Shown: positions 1 through 9,236 of the stretch, in pieces | How the letters are laid out: each line of letters opens with the position of its first letter | Numbering within the stretch: the first letter of the stretch is position 1 | Translations under genes and position numbers: made by a program | Assembly: GCA_025963645.1 (NCBI GenBank) | Contig: JAOQAI010000011.1 | Span: forward strand, 39,764-103,763 | Length of the DNA stretch: 64,000 nt | Reading direction: 5' to 3' | From: Flaviaestuariibacter sp. | GTDB taxonomy: Bacteria; Bacteroidota; Bacteroidia; Chitinophagales; Chitinophagaceae | The notes under the pieces: generated by a model | Database searches by the model: none | What the model was told of the DNA's origin: nothing | What the model saw: the letters and a program-made list of their open reading frames with translations, nothing else

Positions 1-535
1 CGGGGTCTCTTAATACCACATCCTGCTTAAAGAAAATATCGCGGGTATCGGAATAGTAAACGCCCTGCCTGCTGGTTAAAACAGACTTCTTACTTACCAA
101 GCGGCCGCCATTATTATAGATAGCAATTTTAGTGTTGACATCGTATTCGAGTTCGGGAGTGGTGAGTACGCCTTGCCCATCGGTAAGCCGCACTCCCTTT
201 TGCAGGTAAGCATAACGGCGGTCTAATAAATAGCGTAAATAGCCGGAGCGGATCTGCGTGGTGTCGTCTATAATACGAACATTGCCAAAAGCTTCCGCAA
301 CTTTGGTTGTGGTGTTCACAATAAGGCTATCACAATAAAAGAAGGTAGTGCCCTGGCGCATAGCAACATTACCAACCCACGTTTGTAATTTGGTTCCGTC
401 CGGCAAGTTTTGTGACCTCTGTATTTTCGTGCCCGGGAGAATCTCCACCGTTTTCATAGTATCACTGCCTGCCTGTCCTTTAGACACGTAGCCGCAAAAC
501 AAAAAACAAAGGAGAAAGAATTGCCTGATCTTCAT
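1..535 (-). CDS. OstA/LptA-like protein, 3' part beyond window
   Basis: The first 178 codons of a gene reading off the left edge. The N-terminus is a short hydrophobic signal peptide (KIRQFFLLCFLFCGYVSKGQ). It is followed by a repeated beta-strand pattern typical of OstA-like/LptA N-domains: 'VGNVAMRQGTTFFYCDSL', 'AFGNVRIIDD' and 'LQKGVRLTDG', in which a 'written' structure is first described and then modified. The family binds and moves lipopolysaccharide across the periplasm. The ATG shares one base with the stop of the upstream mlaD-like gene (TAATG), so the two are co-translated. This OstA-like protein next to MlaD, with LptD close by, fits an outer-membrane lipid transport locus. The family call is firm; the length and C-terminal domain are not visible. 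Confidence 0.8.
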   Translation of the reverse strand, partial: MKIRQFFLLCFLFCGYVSKGQAGSDTMKTVEILPGTKIQRSQNLPDGTKLQTWVGNVAMRQGTTFFYCDSLIVNTTTKVAEAFGNVRIIDDTTQIRSGYLRYLLDRRYAYLQKGVRLTDGQGVLTTPELEYDVNTKIAIYNNGGRLVSKKSVLTSRQGVYYSDTRDIFFKQDVVLRDP

Positions 536-1548
536 TAACGGGGAGCCAACGGGATCGTATCCTTGACTGTGGGCGAAGTTAGCGGGTCGGATTTCGTTTT
601 GCCACCAAACACCGAAATATTAACGTAGCGTTTTGGATGCACCCGTACATCATCGAGGAGTATTTCCAAACTCAATGCAGCCTTGTTCAATTGGTCGTAC
701 AACTTACGATCGTTCACTAAGGCTCCCAAGGTTCCGTTAGGACTATTGATCTTATCAATGCTGCCTCTTAACCCCGTAGCGGCGCCTTTCATTTCGTTGA
801 TGGTTCCTTCGAGAGAAGCCATGGTCTCCTGTATTCTTGCGTTTGCGAGGCTTGTTGTTACGGTCTCTACATTGCGTATGGAACGGTTGATGGTTTCATT
901 GTTCCTTGCCAGGTTACCGGTCACCGCGTTCATATTGTTAAGCGTTTGGGCCAAGGCGCCGGTCTCTGCATTTAAAAGCTTTTGCAGGTTGGCCGCAGAG
1001 ATGGTCATGCGGGCGATAAGCAGCTGCAGGTTGCTATTCGTATTCGGATCAAAAATCGAGTTGATATTTCCAATAGCCAGTTTTAAAGAATCCAGCGTCG
1101 CGTTGACACGCGTCATAGTAGGAGCGATCTGCTCTTTCAGATCACCTAATAGCCCGCTGCTTAGATCCGTCGAGATCGTGTCCCCGGACTTAAGGTAGAT
1201 ATTGTCGGTTCCTTTTTTTATAGAGATATAAGAAGCTCCCAATGGGGAACCATCAATAAACGCAACGGAATTGCGTGGGATGGCCACATCCTGTGTCAGG
1301 TGAATTTCCACTACAATGCTGCTGACCTCTTTATCGCTGGCGGCGTAGCTATAAACGGTACCGATTGGAAAGCCGCTGATCTTAACCGCGTTCGATTTTT
1401 CTAAAGCCCCGAGGTTTTGAAATTTCGCATAAATGACCGGCGATTTATTAAAAAGCGTTTTCCCCTTTAAAAAATTGAATCCCAAGACGAGAACGATAAT
1501 AGCAATTATAGCGAGTAAACCTACTTTAGCTTCATTGGAGATCTTCAT
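535..1548 (-). CDS. MlaD/MCE-family lipid transport protein
   Basis: A 337-residue protein with one N-terminal membrane anchor (about residues 9-27). An MCE/MlaD domain follows (about 37-113, with 'NLGALEKSNAVKISGFPIG' and 'DGSPLGASYISIKKG'). The rest is a long, mostly helical tail (about 120-300) and a short proline-containing end. MCE proteins form hexameric rings that carry phospholipids between inner and outer membranes. Members with a long helical C-terminus can form needle-like tunnels (family knowledge). Here the gene stands without an adjacent MlaE permease or MlaF ATPase, as is often seen in Bacteroidota. It overlaps the downstream OstA-like gene by one base and lies 132 bp downstream of the amidase gene on the same strand. 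Confidence 0.85.
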   Translation of the reverse strand: MKISNEAKVGLLAIIAIIVLVLGFNFLKGKTLFNKSPVIYAKFQNLGALEKSNAVKISGFPIGTVYSYAASDKEVSSIVVEIHLTQDVAIPRNSVAFIDGSPLGASYISIKKGTDNIYLKSGDTISTDLSSGLLGDLKEQIAPTMTRVNATLDSLKLAIGNINSIFDPNTNSNLQLLIARMTISAANLQKLLNAETGALAQTLNNMNAVTGNLARNNETINRSIRNVETVTTSLANARIQETMASLEGTINEMKGAATGLRGSIDKINSPNGTLGALVNDRKLYDQLNKAALSLEILLDDVRVHPKRYVNISVFGGKTKSDPLTSPTVKDTIPLAPR

Positions 1549-1680
1549 GCATTTATGTTTTCTGTGGCTGGCGTATCAGTATTCCGGGTCAAAATAACAA
1601 TAATTTTCCCTACGCCTTACAAATCGGCTTTTACACACGCTTTGTGTATAAAAAAGTGTACCACAGTAATTACATGATTT

Positions 1681-2703
1681 TTACTTCTTTGCCTGCGCTT
1701 TCTCGCGGTTATCAATGGCTTGCAGGAATGAGGCAGACATCTTGCCGGTGCTGTTATTAGGCAATGAATTATTATTGGATGAAGTAGGTCCGGCCTGTTG
1801 CTCCACCCATTTGATATAGCTGCCGATGGCGCCGCTGATAGCGCCTGCCATTTGTGTTTGCCCGGATTCGCTGTTTAAATAATCTTCTTCTTCCTGGTTG
1901 GTAATAAAGCCGGTCTCTATGAGTACGCTTGGCATGGCCGTCGCCTGCAACACCCAAATTCCTTTTTGGCGCTGGTATGATCCCTGGCTGAAGCGTCCGG
2001 CCTTTGAGAACTCATCGGTTAGAAAATCGGCTAGCTTAGAGCTTCTTTTAAAGAACTGCTTTGTCTTAACCAAGGAAAGGGCAATGAATTCCGGTGAGTT
2101 CACATCCATATCACCATACTTCTCCTTGTAGTTCTCTTCGGAAAACATCGGTGCATTCTCGCGGATCGCGGTTTCCTTATCATCAGACTTGTGCGCTCCC
2201 CAGATATACGTTTGCGTTCCTTTGGCTTTGCTGGCTATGGAATAGTAACGGTATTGAGCCACCTTACGGGTCTGCTTCTTTCTTTTCTTTCCTTTCCCGG
2301 TGTAATAGGTTTCGGTTTTATAACCTGTCAATTCACGGCCTTGTTTAGGCGACATGGCGTTCACGTGAATGGATATAAACAGGTCGCCTTTGTTTTGATT
2401 GGCAATGTCGGCTCTTTCGCGCAAGTCAACTTTGTATTTTGTAGGGCGGGTTTCTATGATACGAACATTCGGATATTGAACGGCAATTTGAGCGATCAGT
2501 TTTTTGGAGATGCCAAAGCAAATATCATCCTCGTGTGAATAGGTTCCTTTAGCGCCATCATAACCTCCACTTGGAGAAATGCCGTGCCCTGCATCAATGA
2601 TAATGGTTCTAACTGCTGGCTGTTTTTTTTCTTCTATCCTAAAAGAAAACAGTAAAGACATGAAGAAAGCCGAGCTAAGCAGGAATATGGATTTTTTAAG
2701 CAT
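1681..2703 (-). CDS. N-acetylmuramoyl-L-alanine amidase (Amidase_3)
   Basis: A 340-residue secreted zinc amidase that cleaves the bond between MurNAc and L-Ala in peptidoglycan during cell separation or remodelling. It has a signal peptide (about 1-22). The catalytic domain starts at 'IIIDAGHG' (His40). Glu58 in 'SHEDD', His113 in 'FISIHVNAM' and Glu263 in 'SVLIETGFITN' complete the zinc and catalytic set. A lysine-rich insert (about 120-155) and a longer insert (160-245) between the third ligand and the final Glu are common in Bacteroidota versions. The C-terminal 40 residues are low-complexity (Ser/Asn). It is divergent from lptD and may be co-transcribed with mlaD. Confidence 0.9.
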   Translation of the reverse strand: MLKKSIFLLSSAFFMSLLFSFRIEEKKQPAVRTIIIDAGHGISPSGGYDGAKGTYSHEDDICFGISKKLIAQIAVQYPNVRIIETRPTKYKVDLRERADIANQNKGDLFISIHVNAMSPKQGRELTGYKTETYYTGKGKKRKKQTRKVAQYRYYSIASKAKGTQTYIWGAHKSDDKETAIRENAPMFSEENYKEKYGDMDVNSPEFIALSLVKTKQFFKRSSKLADFLTDEFSKAGRFSQGSYQRQKGIWVLQATAMPSVLIETGFITNQEEEDYLNSESGQTQMAGAISGAIGSYIKWVEQQAGPTSSNNNSLPNNSTGKMSASFLQAIDNREKAQAKK

Positions 2704-2742
2704 ACTAGTCTTTTATAAAACGGTTAACTGAATCTTCACAAA

Positions 2743-2770
2743 TTGTTTAGTACCCAAAGGGCTATTTTTG
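2743..2770 (+). promoter_or_regulatory. Predicted Bacteroidota promoter of lptD
   Basis: A TATTTTTG box at 2763-2770 matches the phylum's -7 consensus TAnnTTTG. A TTG at 2743-2745, 17 bases upstream, could be the -33 element, though the usual spacing is a little longer. The expected start of transcription (about 2775) lies only about six bases before the lptD ATG. Confidence 0.4.
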
Positions 2771-2780
2771 TTCACACCGT

Positions 2781-5513
2781 ATGATAGGGCTGCACAAATT
2801 TAGTTTAAAAACGTTTCGGCTACTCCTGCTAACATTAGCAATGTTTTGTGGAGTAACGTTGAAAGCCCAAAAGAAAGATACACGACCTGCCAAGATTGAC
2901 AGCACTTTAACAGCAGACTCCTTAAGCGCCATGAAAGTTTTGACAGCAGCGCAAAAGGATTCTATACGGTTGTCGCGGCGCACACAAACCATGGTTGGAA
3001 GCGATGGGGCTGCTACCATTCAAAGAGCCGATAGCCTGTTCCAACGCACCGATACCTTTTCCCTGCGCCTTTCAAAAGATACGCTTGATGCTCCTGTAAA
3101 CTATGAAGCAGAAGATAGTGCTGTTATCCTAGCGGTCGCAAAGAAGATCATCCTGTATGGCAAAGGAAAAACGGTTTATAAGGATATAACGCTTACGGCG
3201 CCGCAAATAGAACTGAACCAGCAAACAAGTCTTGTCAGCGCTTATAATAACAGGGACAGCCTGGGAGAAGTAATAACCCGTGCCCGCTTTGAACAAGCGG
3301 AAAATAAGTTTGAAAGCGATACGATCCGGTATAATTTTAAAACGCAAAAAGGGTTAACACAAAACACGTTCACCAACCAGCAGGAGATCTTTATACAAGG
3401 TGAGCTTATCAAGAAAGTAGATTCCGTAACCGTAAATATTTCACGTGCCCGTTTTACTACCTGCGAACTGGATGAACCTCATTTTGCCTTTCGGGCAAAT
3501 AAGATGAAAGTAATTAACAATAAGGTAGGCGTGTCGGGGCCGGTGCATCCGGAGTTTGAAGGCGTACCAGTACCGGTTTATCTTCCCTTTGGCTATTACC
3601 CGTTGAGCAAAGGCCGTCGTTCGGGCATGTTACCACCACAGTTCACCGCAACCGAAAACCAGGGGATTGGTTTGCAGGGCATAGGCTATTACAAAGTATT
3701 GAATGATAATTTTGATGCCACCATTCGCGGTGACCTCTATAGCTATGGCGCCTGGAGGGCAGATGTCGCTACATCCTACCGTTTTCGGTACCGTTCCAGT
3801 GGGTCATTAAATCTTAGCTATCAAAACACAAAGGTTAATTTTAAGGGAGACCCGGATTACTTTAAAACTAAAACCTTTTTTATTACCTGGGGGCATTCGA
3901 TGGATCAGCGGGCCCGGCCAGGTGTTAATTTTTCGGCAAGCGTGAATGCCGGTTCCACCCGATTCAACCGTTTGCAACTTAACAGCGCACAGCGGGCTTT
4001 TCAAAACCAGTTGGGTTCTTCCATCACGTATTCGAAAACCTGGAAGGACAAGCCTTTTAATCTTACACTCGCTGCTAACCACAACCAGAACAATGAAACC
4101 CGCCTGATCAACGTCATGTTGCCGGAAGGCAGCTTCAGCGTGAATACGATCTATCCCTTGGAACGCAAGGAAGAGAATGCCATTGGAGCACAGAAATGGT
4201 ATGAGAAATTGGGTATAGGTTACCAGGGGTCCTTCCGGAACCAGGTTTCTTTTTACGATTCCGCTTTTTCTACCAGGCAGTTGTTGGATACCTTACAATG
4301 GGGCGCTGTTCACAATATTCCATTAACAGTAGCCTTGCCTTCCTTGGGTCCGCTGATCGTATCTCCGAGCATTTCCTACCAACAGCAATGGATGATGCGG
4401 CGTCAATCGTTGGCCTGGAATCAAAACAATTTAAAGATTGATACAACCATTGAAAAAGGATTCTACGCAGCTCATAGTCTCTCGTTTGGCGTGGGAGTGA
4501 ATACGTCTTTTTTTGGAACCTACCAGTTCAAGAAATCAAGAGTCATAGCTATTCGTCACACGGTGCGGCCAACTTTCAGTTTAAGCTATTCGCCCAACCT
4601 GGCTAAGAACTATTACAGCGAAGTGCAGGTGACCAACTCGGGAGAATTTATCCCTTATAATTTGTACGAAGGAAATCTCTACACCGGTTATTCCAATACT
4701 GAATTCGGAGGCATCGGTTTCGGTATAGACAACGTGTTGGAAATGAAAAAAAGGAGCAAGAAAGATACGGTCGAAAGAAAGATACGTCTTATTGATGGCT
4801 TTGGGTTCTCCAGCAATTTCAATTTCCTGCAACCGGAGTATAAGCTTGGAGACTTTAATCTATACTTGCGCAGCAACCTCTTCGATAAGATCAATCTTAA
4901 TGTCACTACGAATCTTAGTCCTTATGCTTACGATACGATCGGCCGCCGGATCAGCCGCTACGCATGGAGGGATGGCGTCAAACTGGGCCAGTTAACTAAT
5001 GGCAGCCTTTCGCTTTCCACCAGTTTTCGCAGTAAGCCACGGGACGCGTCTAAGCCTGCGCAACCCACGCACACCAACTCAAATGCCATCTCTGATCCAA
5101 CGCTATTAGGCGACCAGCAGCGTTTAGCGGATTATATGCGCCGTAACCCCGCCGAGTTTGTTGATTTTAATATTCCTTACGATTTCAGCGTGGACCTGGC
5201 AGTTAGTTTCTTCCGTCCTTTTGATACAAAAACAAGAAAGTTCAGGACAGAATTCAACTCCAGCCTGAACTTCCGCAACAGCTTTAGCCTTACGCCAAAA
5301 TGGAATTTCAGCACCAACGGCTATTTCAATCTCGATGATAAAAAGCTCGAAATGTTTACGGTCGCCATTAACCGCGACATGCACTGCTGGCAAATGTCTA
5401 TCGCTATAACACCTGTCGGGTTTCAGCGGTATTTCAATATTACCATCAGCCCAAAATCATCCTTGCTGCAAAACCTGAAAGTAAACCGGACGCGGATATT
5501 CAATAACTTTTAG
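2781..5513 (+). CDS. lptD: LPS-assembly outer-membrane protein LptD
   Basis: A 910-residue outer-membrane protein. It has a signal peptide (about 1-29, cut near 'TLKAQ'), an OstA-like N-terminal part (about 115-235, with 'ILYGKGKTVYKDITLTAPQIEL') and a long LptD beta-barrel region (about 250-905). The barrel region has the usual 'PFGYYPL' and 'RSGMLPPQF' motifs and an aromatic-rich C-terminal strand. LptD inserts lipopolysaccharide into the outer leaflet, fed by the periplasmic OstA/LptA bridge. The start is fixed by the signal peptide; the -7 box lies just before it, so the mRNA leader is very short. It is divergent from the amidase-mlaD-ostA group and its 3' end overlaps the convergent plsC by 14 bp. 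Confidence 0.87.
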   Translation: MIGLHKFSLKTFRLLLLTLAMFCGVTLKAQKKDTRPAKIDSTLTADSLSAMKVLTAAQKDSIRLSRRTQTMVGSDGAATIQRADSLFQRTDTFSLRLSKDTLDAPVNYEAEDSAVILAVAKKIILYGKGKTVYKDITLTAPQIELNQQTSLVSAYNNRDSLGEVITRARFEQAENKFESDTIRYNFKTQKGLTQNTFTNQQEIFIQGELIKKVDSVTVNISRARFTTCELDEPHFAFRANKMKVINNKVGVSGPVHPEFEGVPVPVYLPFGYYPLSKGRRSGMLPPQFTATENQGIGLQGIGYYKVLNDNFDATIRGDLYSYGAWRADVATSYRFRYRSSGSLNLSYQNTKVNFKGDPDYFKTKTFFITWGHSMDQRARPGVNFSASVNAGSTRFNRLQLNSAQRAFQNQLGSSITYSKTWKDKPFNLTLAANHNQNNETRLINVMLPEGSFSVNTIYPLERKEENAIGAQKWYEKLGIGYQGSFRNQVSFYDSAFSTRQLLDTLQWGAVHNIPLTVALPSLGPLIVSPSISYQQQWMMRRQSLAWNQNNLKIDTTIEKGFYAAHSLSFGVGVNTSFFGTYQFKKSRVIAIRHTVRPTFSLSYSPNLAKNYYSEVQVTNSGEFIPYNLYEGNLYTGYSNTEFGGIGFGIDNVLEMKKRSKKDTVERKIRLIDGFGFSSNFNFLQPEYKLGDFNLYLRSNLFDKINLNVTTNLSPYAYDTIGRRISRYAWRDGVKLGQLTNGSLSLSTSFRSKPRDASKPAQPTHTNSNAISDPTLLGDQQRLADYMRRNPAEFVDFNIPYDFSVDLAVSFFRPFDTKTRKFRTEFNSSLNFRNSFSLTPKWNFSTNGYFNLDDKKLEMFTVAINRDMHCWQMSIAITPVGFQRYFNITISPKSSLLQNLKVNRTRIFNNF

Positions 5514-6237
5514 GGCTGTGACTAAGTAAGTAATCGTTCATTATTTGAAAGACTTCCTCCTTTAGCGCCTGAACCGTTTTGCCTGCCGGAAAAACGGCTG
5601 GCAGAAAATGTAACTCTACAGGATGCGGCCAAAAGTAAAAGCCTTTATGGGGCGGCATTACTTTGCGGGAATTAAAAATAAGTGATGGAATGACGGGCTT
5701 GCCGGTATCAACCGCTAACTTGAAAGCCCCGTCATGAAAGCGTTGCATTGGTTCGGAGGTTTTATTGCGGGTGCCTTCGGGGTAAATGCACATGTGCAAA
5801 CCCATCTCCAGTACTTCCTTCATTTTGCCATAGCTGGCTTTGCGGCTTTCCTCGCTTTTCCGGTCGACCAATACGCTTCCTCTTTTATACATTAACCCGA
5901 ATATGGGAATGCGTGACATTTCAATTTTCGCTATGGTTTTGTTGCCCGTTGGTATGCCCGGACTTGAGAGTGGCGGATCTAAAAAGGAGTTATGATTACA
6001 CACAACAATGTAGTTCTCGCCTCTTTGGAAATGCTCACGTCCTACAAATTTTCGGCGTACGCCGGTCAATACAAAAAACACTTTCATCCACCCCTGAAAG
6101 ATGGGTTGCAGCAGGTGAGACCGTCGCGGCTCTTTCCATAAACCGAGCAAGGCAATGGGTAGCGCCACAATAAACATCGTAACGATAAATATAAGTGCGG
6201 CCCATACTGCCAATACCTTTGATAGAAAATTTTTCAT
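5500..6237 (-). CDS. plsC: 1-acyl-sn-glycerol-3-phosphate acyltransferase
   Basis: A 245-residue membrane-bound acyltransferase of the PlsC/LPLAT family, which makes phosphatidic acid from lysophosphatidic acid. An N-terminal hydrophobic segment (about 8-32) anchors it. The catalytic HX4D motif is His82...Asp87 in 'CNHNSFLD'. The substrate-binding EGTR motif is at 154-157 ('YPEGTRNKTSE'), and a hydrophobic 'PVIPSLIF' strand follows. It lies 18 bp downstream of ung on the same strand, so the two are probably co-transcribed. It overlaps the end of lptD by 14 bp. Other acyl acceptors are possible, as the family is broad. Confidence 0.88.
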   Translation of the reverse strand: MKNFLSKVLAVWAALIFIVTMFIVALPIALLGLWKEPRRSHLLQPIFQGWMKVFFVLTGVRRKFVGREHFQRGENYIVVCNHNSFLDPPLSSPGIPTGNKTIAKIEMSRIPIFGLMYKRGSVLVDRKSEESRKASYGKMKEVLEMGLHMCIYPEGTRNKTSEPMQRFHDGAFKLAVDTGKPVIPSLIFNSRKVMPPHKGFYFWPHPVELHFLPAVFPAGKTVQALKEEVFQIMNDYLLSHSPKSY

Positions 6238-6255
6238 TTACTTCTAAGTCCTGTT

Positions 6256-6927
6256 TTAGATAGACCAGTTGATCGGGTCAATACCCTGCTTAATAAGATA
6301 AGCGTTGGTTTTGGAAAAATGCCGGTTGCCGAAGAAACCATTGTGTGCTGACAGCGGTGAAGGATGAGCCGATTTTAAGACCAGGTGTTTTGAAGTGTCA
6401 ATAAGCGTAATTTTTTCTTGTGCAAATTTCCCCCAAAGCAGGAAGACGATATGCTCCCGTTCTGCTGAAAGCTTTTGGATGACGGCGTTCGTAAAATGGT
6501 GCCAGCCTATTTTCGAATGGCTCATGGGTTCCCCGGCTCTTACCGTCAGGGAAGCGTTGAGCAAAAGAACACCTTGCTGGGCCCATGATTCCAGGTTGCC
6601 GTGAGAAGGGATCGGCATACCAACATCTTCATGTAATTCTTTAAAAATATTGACCAAAGAGGGTGGAGGCGGAACTCCTTTTTGCACACTGAAGCTGAGT
6701 CCATGTGCCTGCCGCGGGCCGTGATAAGGGTCTTGTCCCAGGATCACCACTTTCACTTTTTCGAAGGCGATAGCATCAAACGCATGGAAAATATGAGGTC
6801 CTGCCGGGTAAATGATCTTGCCTTGTTCTTTTTCTATTTTCAGGTGATCAACGATCTGCTTGAAGTAAGGCTTCCTGAATTCTTCTACCATCGCTGCTTT
6901 CCAGCTCGCGGCTATTTTTACCTGCAT
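6256..6927 (-). CDS. ung: Uracil-DNA glycosylase (family 1)
   Basis: A 223-residue cytosolic base-excision repair enzyme that removes uracil from DNA. The catalytic water-activating motif 'LGQDPYHGPRQAHGLSFSV' starts near residue 63 (Asp66). The uracil-binding 'LLLNASLTV' and the minor-groove loop 'HPSPLSAHNGFFG' (His of the HPSP motif) are all intact, and the length is normal for the family. It is first in a likely two-gene unit with plsC. No lesion was seen. Confidence 0.95.
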   Translation of the reverse strand: MQVKIAASWKAAMVEEFRKPYFKQIVDHLKIEKEQGKIIYPAGPHIFHAFDAIAFEKVKVVILGQDPYHGPRQAHGLSFSVQKGVPPPPSLVNIFKELHEDVGMPIPSHGNLESWAQQGVLLLNASLTVRAGEPMSHSKIGWHHFTNAVIQKLSAEREHIVFLLWGKFAQEKITLIDTSKHLVLKSAHPSPLSAHNGFFGNRHFSKTNAYLIKQGIDPINWSI

Positions 6928-7112
6928 GGCTTCTTACAATTTTGGCGAAAGTTATCAACAAAACCGTTTAGGGCGAGAAGTGAGTATTACGGCTTTCTAA
7001 AAAAAGTGAGTTGGTGAAGGAGTCTTTGCAAGAAGGTCATGGATGGCAAGAATATTGTCAGTATCTCTCACAATTAATAGTGCACGAAAATTTTCAATAG
7101 ACTATAGTAGAG

Positions 7113-9236
7113 ATGATGAACACGATTTACCCGGGGCATCCTTATCCATTGGGTGCTACCTGGGATGGAAGAGGCGTAAACTTTGCCCTGTTTTCGGAAA
7201 ATGCTACAGGGGTGGAATTGTGCTTTTACAGTGCTGATGGCAAAACGGAAACCGGGCGCTTTAAAATAATTGAACGATCACATCATGTGTGGCATTGTTA
7301 TGTAGTCGATGCGCAACCCGGGCAATTGTACGGGTATAGAGTTTCTGGACCATATGAACCACAAGCCGGGCACCGTTTTAACCCGAATAAGCTGTTGCTT
7401 GATCCTTATGCAAAAGCGGTATCGGGAACGCTTCATTGGCATGATTCGCTTTTTGGCTATACCATTGGCGACCCTGGAGGGGATCTAAGCTTTAATGAAA
7501 CTGACAGCGCTCCCTTTGTTCCGAAAGCGGTTGTCATCGATCCGAATTTTGATTGGGGCGATGATAAAGCGCCGCAGACGCCGTATCACAAAACAATCAT
7601 TTACGAAACCCACGTAAAAGGTTTTACGAAGTTGCATCCGGACATACCGGAGGAACTTAGGGGCACTTATTCCGGGCTTGCGCATCCCGTTACCATACAG
7701 TATTTGAAAGCATTGGGAATAACAGCGATCGAGCTCATGCCGGTCCATTATTTTCTAACCGATGGGCATTTAGAGTCAAACGGACTGTCAAATTATTGGG
7801 GTTACAATACCATTGGTTTTTTTGCGCCTGATGTGCGTTATTCCAGCAAGGGCGGTGTGCATGAACAGGTGTTCGAATTCAAGAACATGGTGAAGGAGTT
7901 GCATAAGGCCGGCATTGAAGTTATCCTTGACGTTGTGTATAACCATACCGCCGAAGGAAGCGAGTTAGGACCCACCATTTCCTTTCGGGGTATTGATAAC
8001 AGCAGCTATTACCGGCTAACGGAAGATGCCCGTTACTATATGGATTATACCGGCTGCGGCAATACGCTTAATTCTAACCTGCCCAATGTTCTGCGCCTGA
8101 TCATGGACAGCTTGCGCTACTGGATATTGGAAATGCACGTAGATGGCTTTCGATTCGACTTGGCTTCAACGCTGGCTCGTGAGCTGCATGAAGTGAACCG
8201 CCTGAGCGCTTTTTTCGATATCATTCACCAGGACCCGGTGATCTCGCAGGTCAAGCTCATAGCCGAACCGTGGGATGTAGGCGAAGGTGGTTACCAGGTA
8301 GGTAAATTCCCGCCGGGCTGGGCGGAATGGAACGGTAAATACCGCGATTGCATGCGGGATTATTGGCGCGGCGCCGACAGCATGCTATCCGAATTTGCTG
8401 AACGCCTGACCGGCTCATCGGATTTATATAAAAATGATTACCGGCGGCCTACGGCGAGCATCAATTTCATTACGGCTCACGATGGTTTCACCCTCCACGA
8501 TTTAGTGTCTTACAATGAAAAGCACAATGAAGCGAATGGTGAAGGAAATAATGACGGGGAAAGTCACAACCGCTCCTGGAATTGCGGTGCAGAAGGAGAG
8601 ACGGATGATCCGAATATCAAGGCGATGCGAAAGCAGCAGGTACGTAATTTTTTGACAACGCTTTTCCTTTCGCAAGGTGTGCCGATGCTGGTTGCCGGCG
8701 ATGAATTGGGCAAGACGCAATATGGAAATAACAATGCGTATTGCCAGGATAATGAGCTGTCGTGGATCAACTGGGCACAGGCAGATAATGAATTGCTGGC
8801 CTTTACCCGCTCCTTGATCCATATCTACAAATCGCACCCGGGATTTTCCCGCAGGCGCTGGTTCAAAGGCTTGCCGATTAAGGGTGCCGGTGCGGAAGAC
8901 ATTGCCTGGTTCTTACCGGAAGGCGATGAAATGTCGGAAGAGAACTGGAACCAGGATTTTGCAAAGTCTTTGGGCGTGTTTTTAAATGGTAAAGCGTTGC
9001 GGACGGTTGACCCTTTAGGGCGCCCCGAGGTTGATGATAATTTTTATGTCATTTTCAATGCACACGGTGACTCCGTGCCTTATAAATTGCCGTCGAAGAA
9101 ATACGGTAAGCATTGGATCAAGCTGATAGACACCACGGAACCACTGGTTTTAGATGGTAGTGTGGTGTACGAACCCGAAGAGTTTATAGAAGTAAAAGGA
9201 AGATCGGTTGTTCTTTTAAACCAGACTTTACAATGA
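7113..9236 (+). CDS. glgX: Glycogen debranching enzyme GlgX (GH13)
   Basis: A 707-residue isoamylase-type enzyme that hydrolyses alpha-1,6 branches of glycogen or limit dextrins. An N-terminal CBM48 module (about 8-100) precedes the GH13 barrel. Catalytic residues are the nucleophile Asp349 ('GFRFDLAS'), acid/base Glu385 ('IAEPWDVGEGGY') and Asp457 ('FITAHDGFT'); region I is 'DVVYNHT'. Two ATGs stand in tandem (7113 and 7116), so the start is uncertain by one codon. It is the first gene of a tight operon: its TGA overlaps the treZ ATG (ATGA). No clear TAnnTTTG box was found in the 185 bp upstream. In this operon it would feed linear malto-oligosaccharides to the trehalose enzymes. Confidence 0.93.
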   Translation: MMNTIYPGHPYPLGATWDGRGVNFALFSENATGVELCFYSADGKTETGRFKIIERSHHVWHCYVVDAQPGQLYGYRVSGPYEPQAGHRFNPNKLLLDPYAKAVSGTLHWHDSLFGYTIGDPGGDLSFNETDSAPFVPKAVVIDPNFDWGDDKAPQTPYHKTIIYETHVKGFTKLHPDIPEELRGTYSGLAHPVTIQYLKALGITAIELMPVHYFLTDGHLESNGLSNYWGYNTIGFFAPDVRYSSKGGVHEQVFEFKNMVKELHKAGIEVILDVVYNHTAEGSELGPTISFRGIDNSSYYRLTEDARYYMDYTGCGNTLNSNLPNVLRLIMDSLRYWILEMHVDGFRFDLASTLARELHEVNRLSAFFDIIHQDPVISQVKLIAEPWDVGEGGYQVGKFPPGWAEWNGKYRDCMRDYWRGADSMLSEFAERLTGSSDLYKNDYRRPTASINFITAHDGFTLHDLVSYNEKHNEANGEGNNDGESHNRSWNCGAEGETDDPNIKAMRKQQVRNFLTTLFLSQGVPMLVAGDELGKTQYGNNNAYCQDNELSWINWAQADNELLAFTRSLIHIYKSHPGFSRRRWFKGLPIKGAGAEDIAWFLPEGDEMSEENWNQDFAKSLGVFLNGKALRTVDPLGRPEVDDNFYVIFNAHGDSVPYKLPSKKYGKHWIKLIDTTEPLVLDGSVVYEPEEFIEVKGRSVVLLNQTLQ

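Noticed and set aside
6928..7112. A clear promoter for the glgX operon
   Set aside because: No TAnnTTTG with a suitable -33 element could be found, so none is called.
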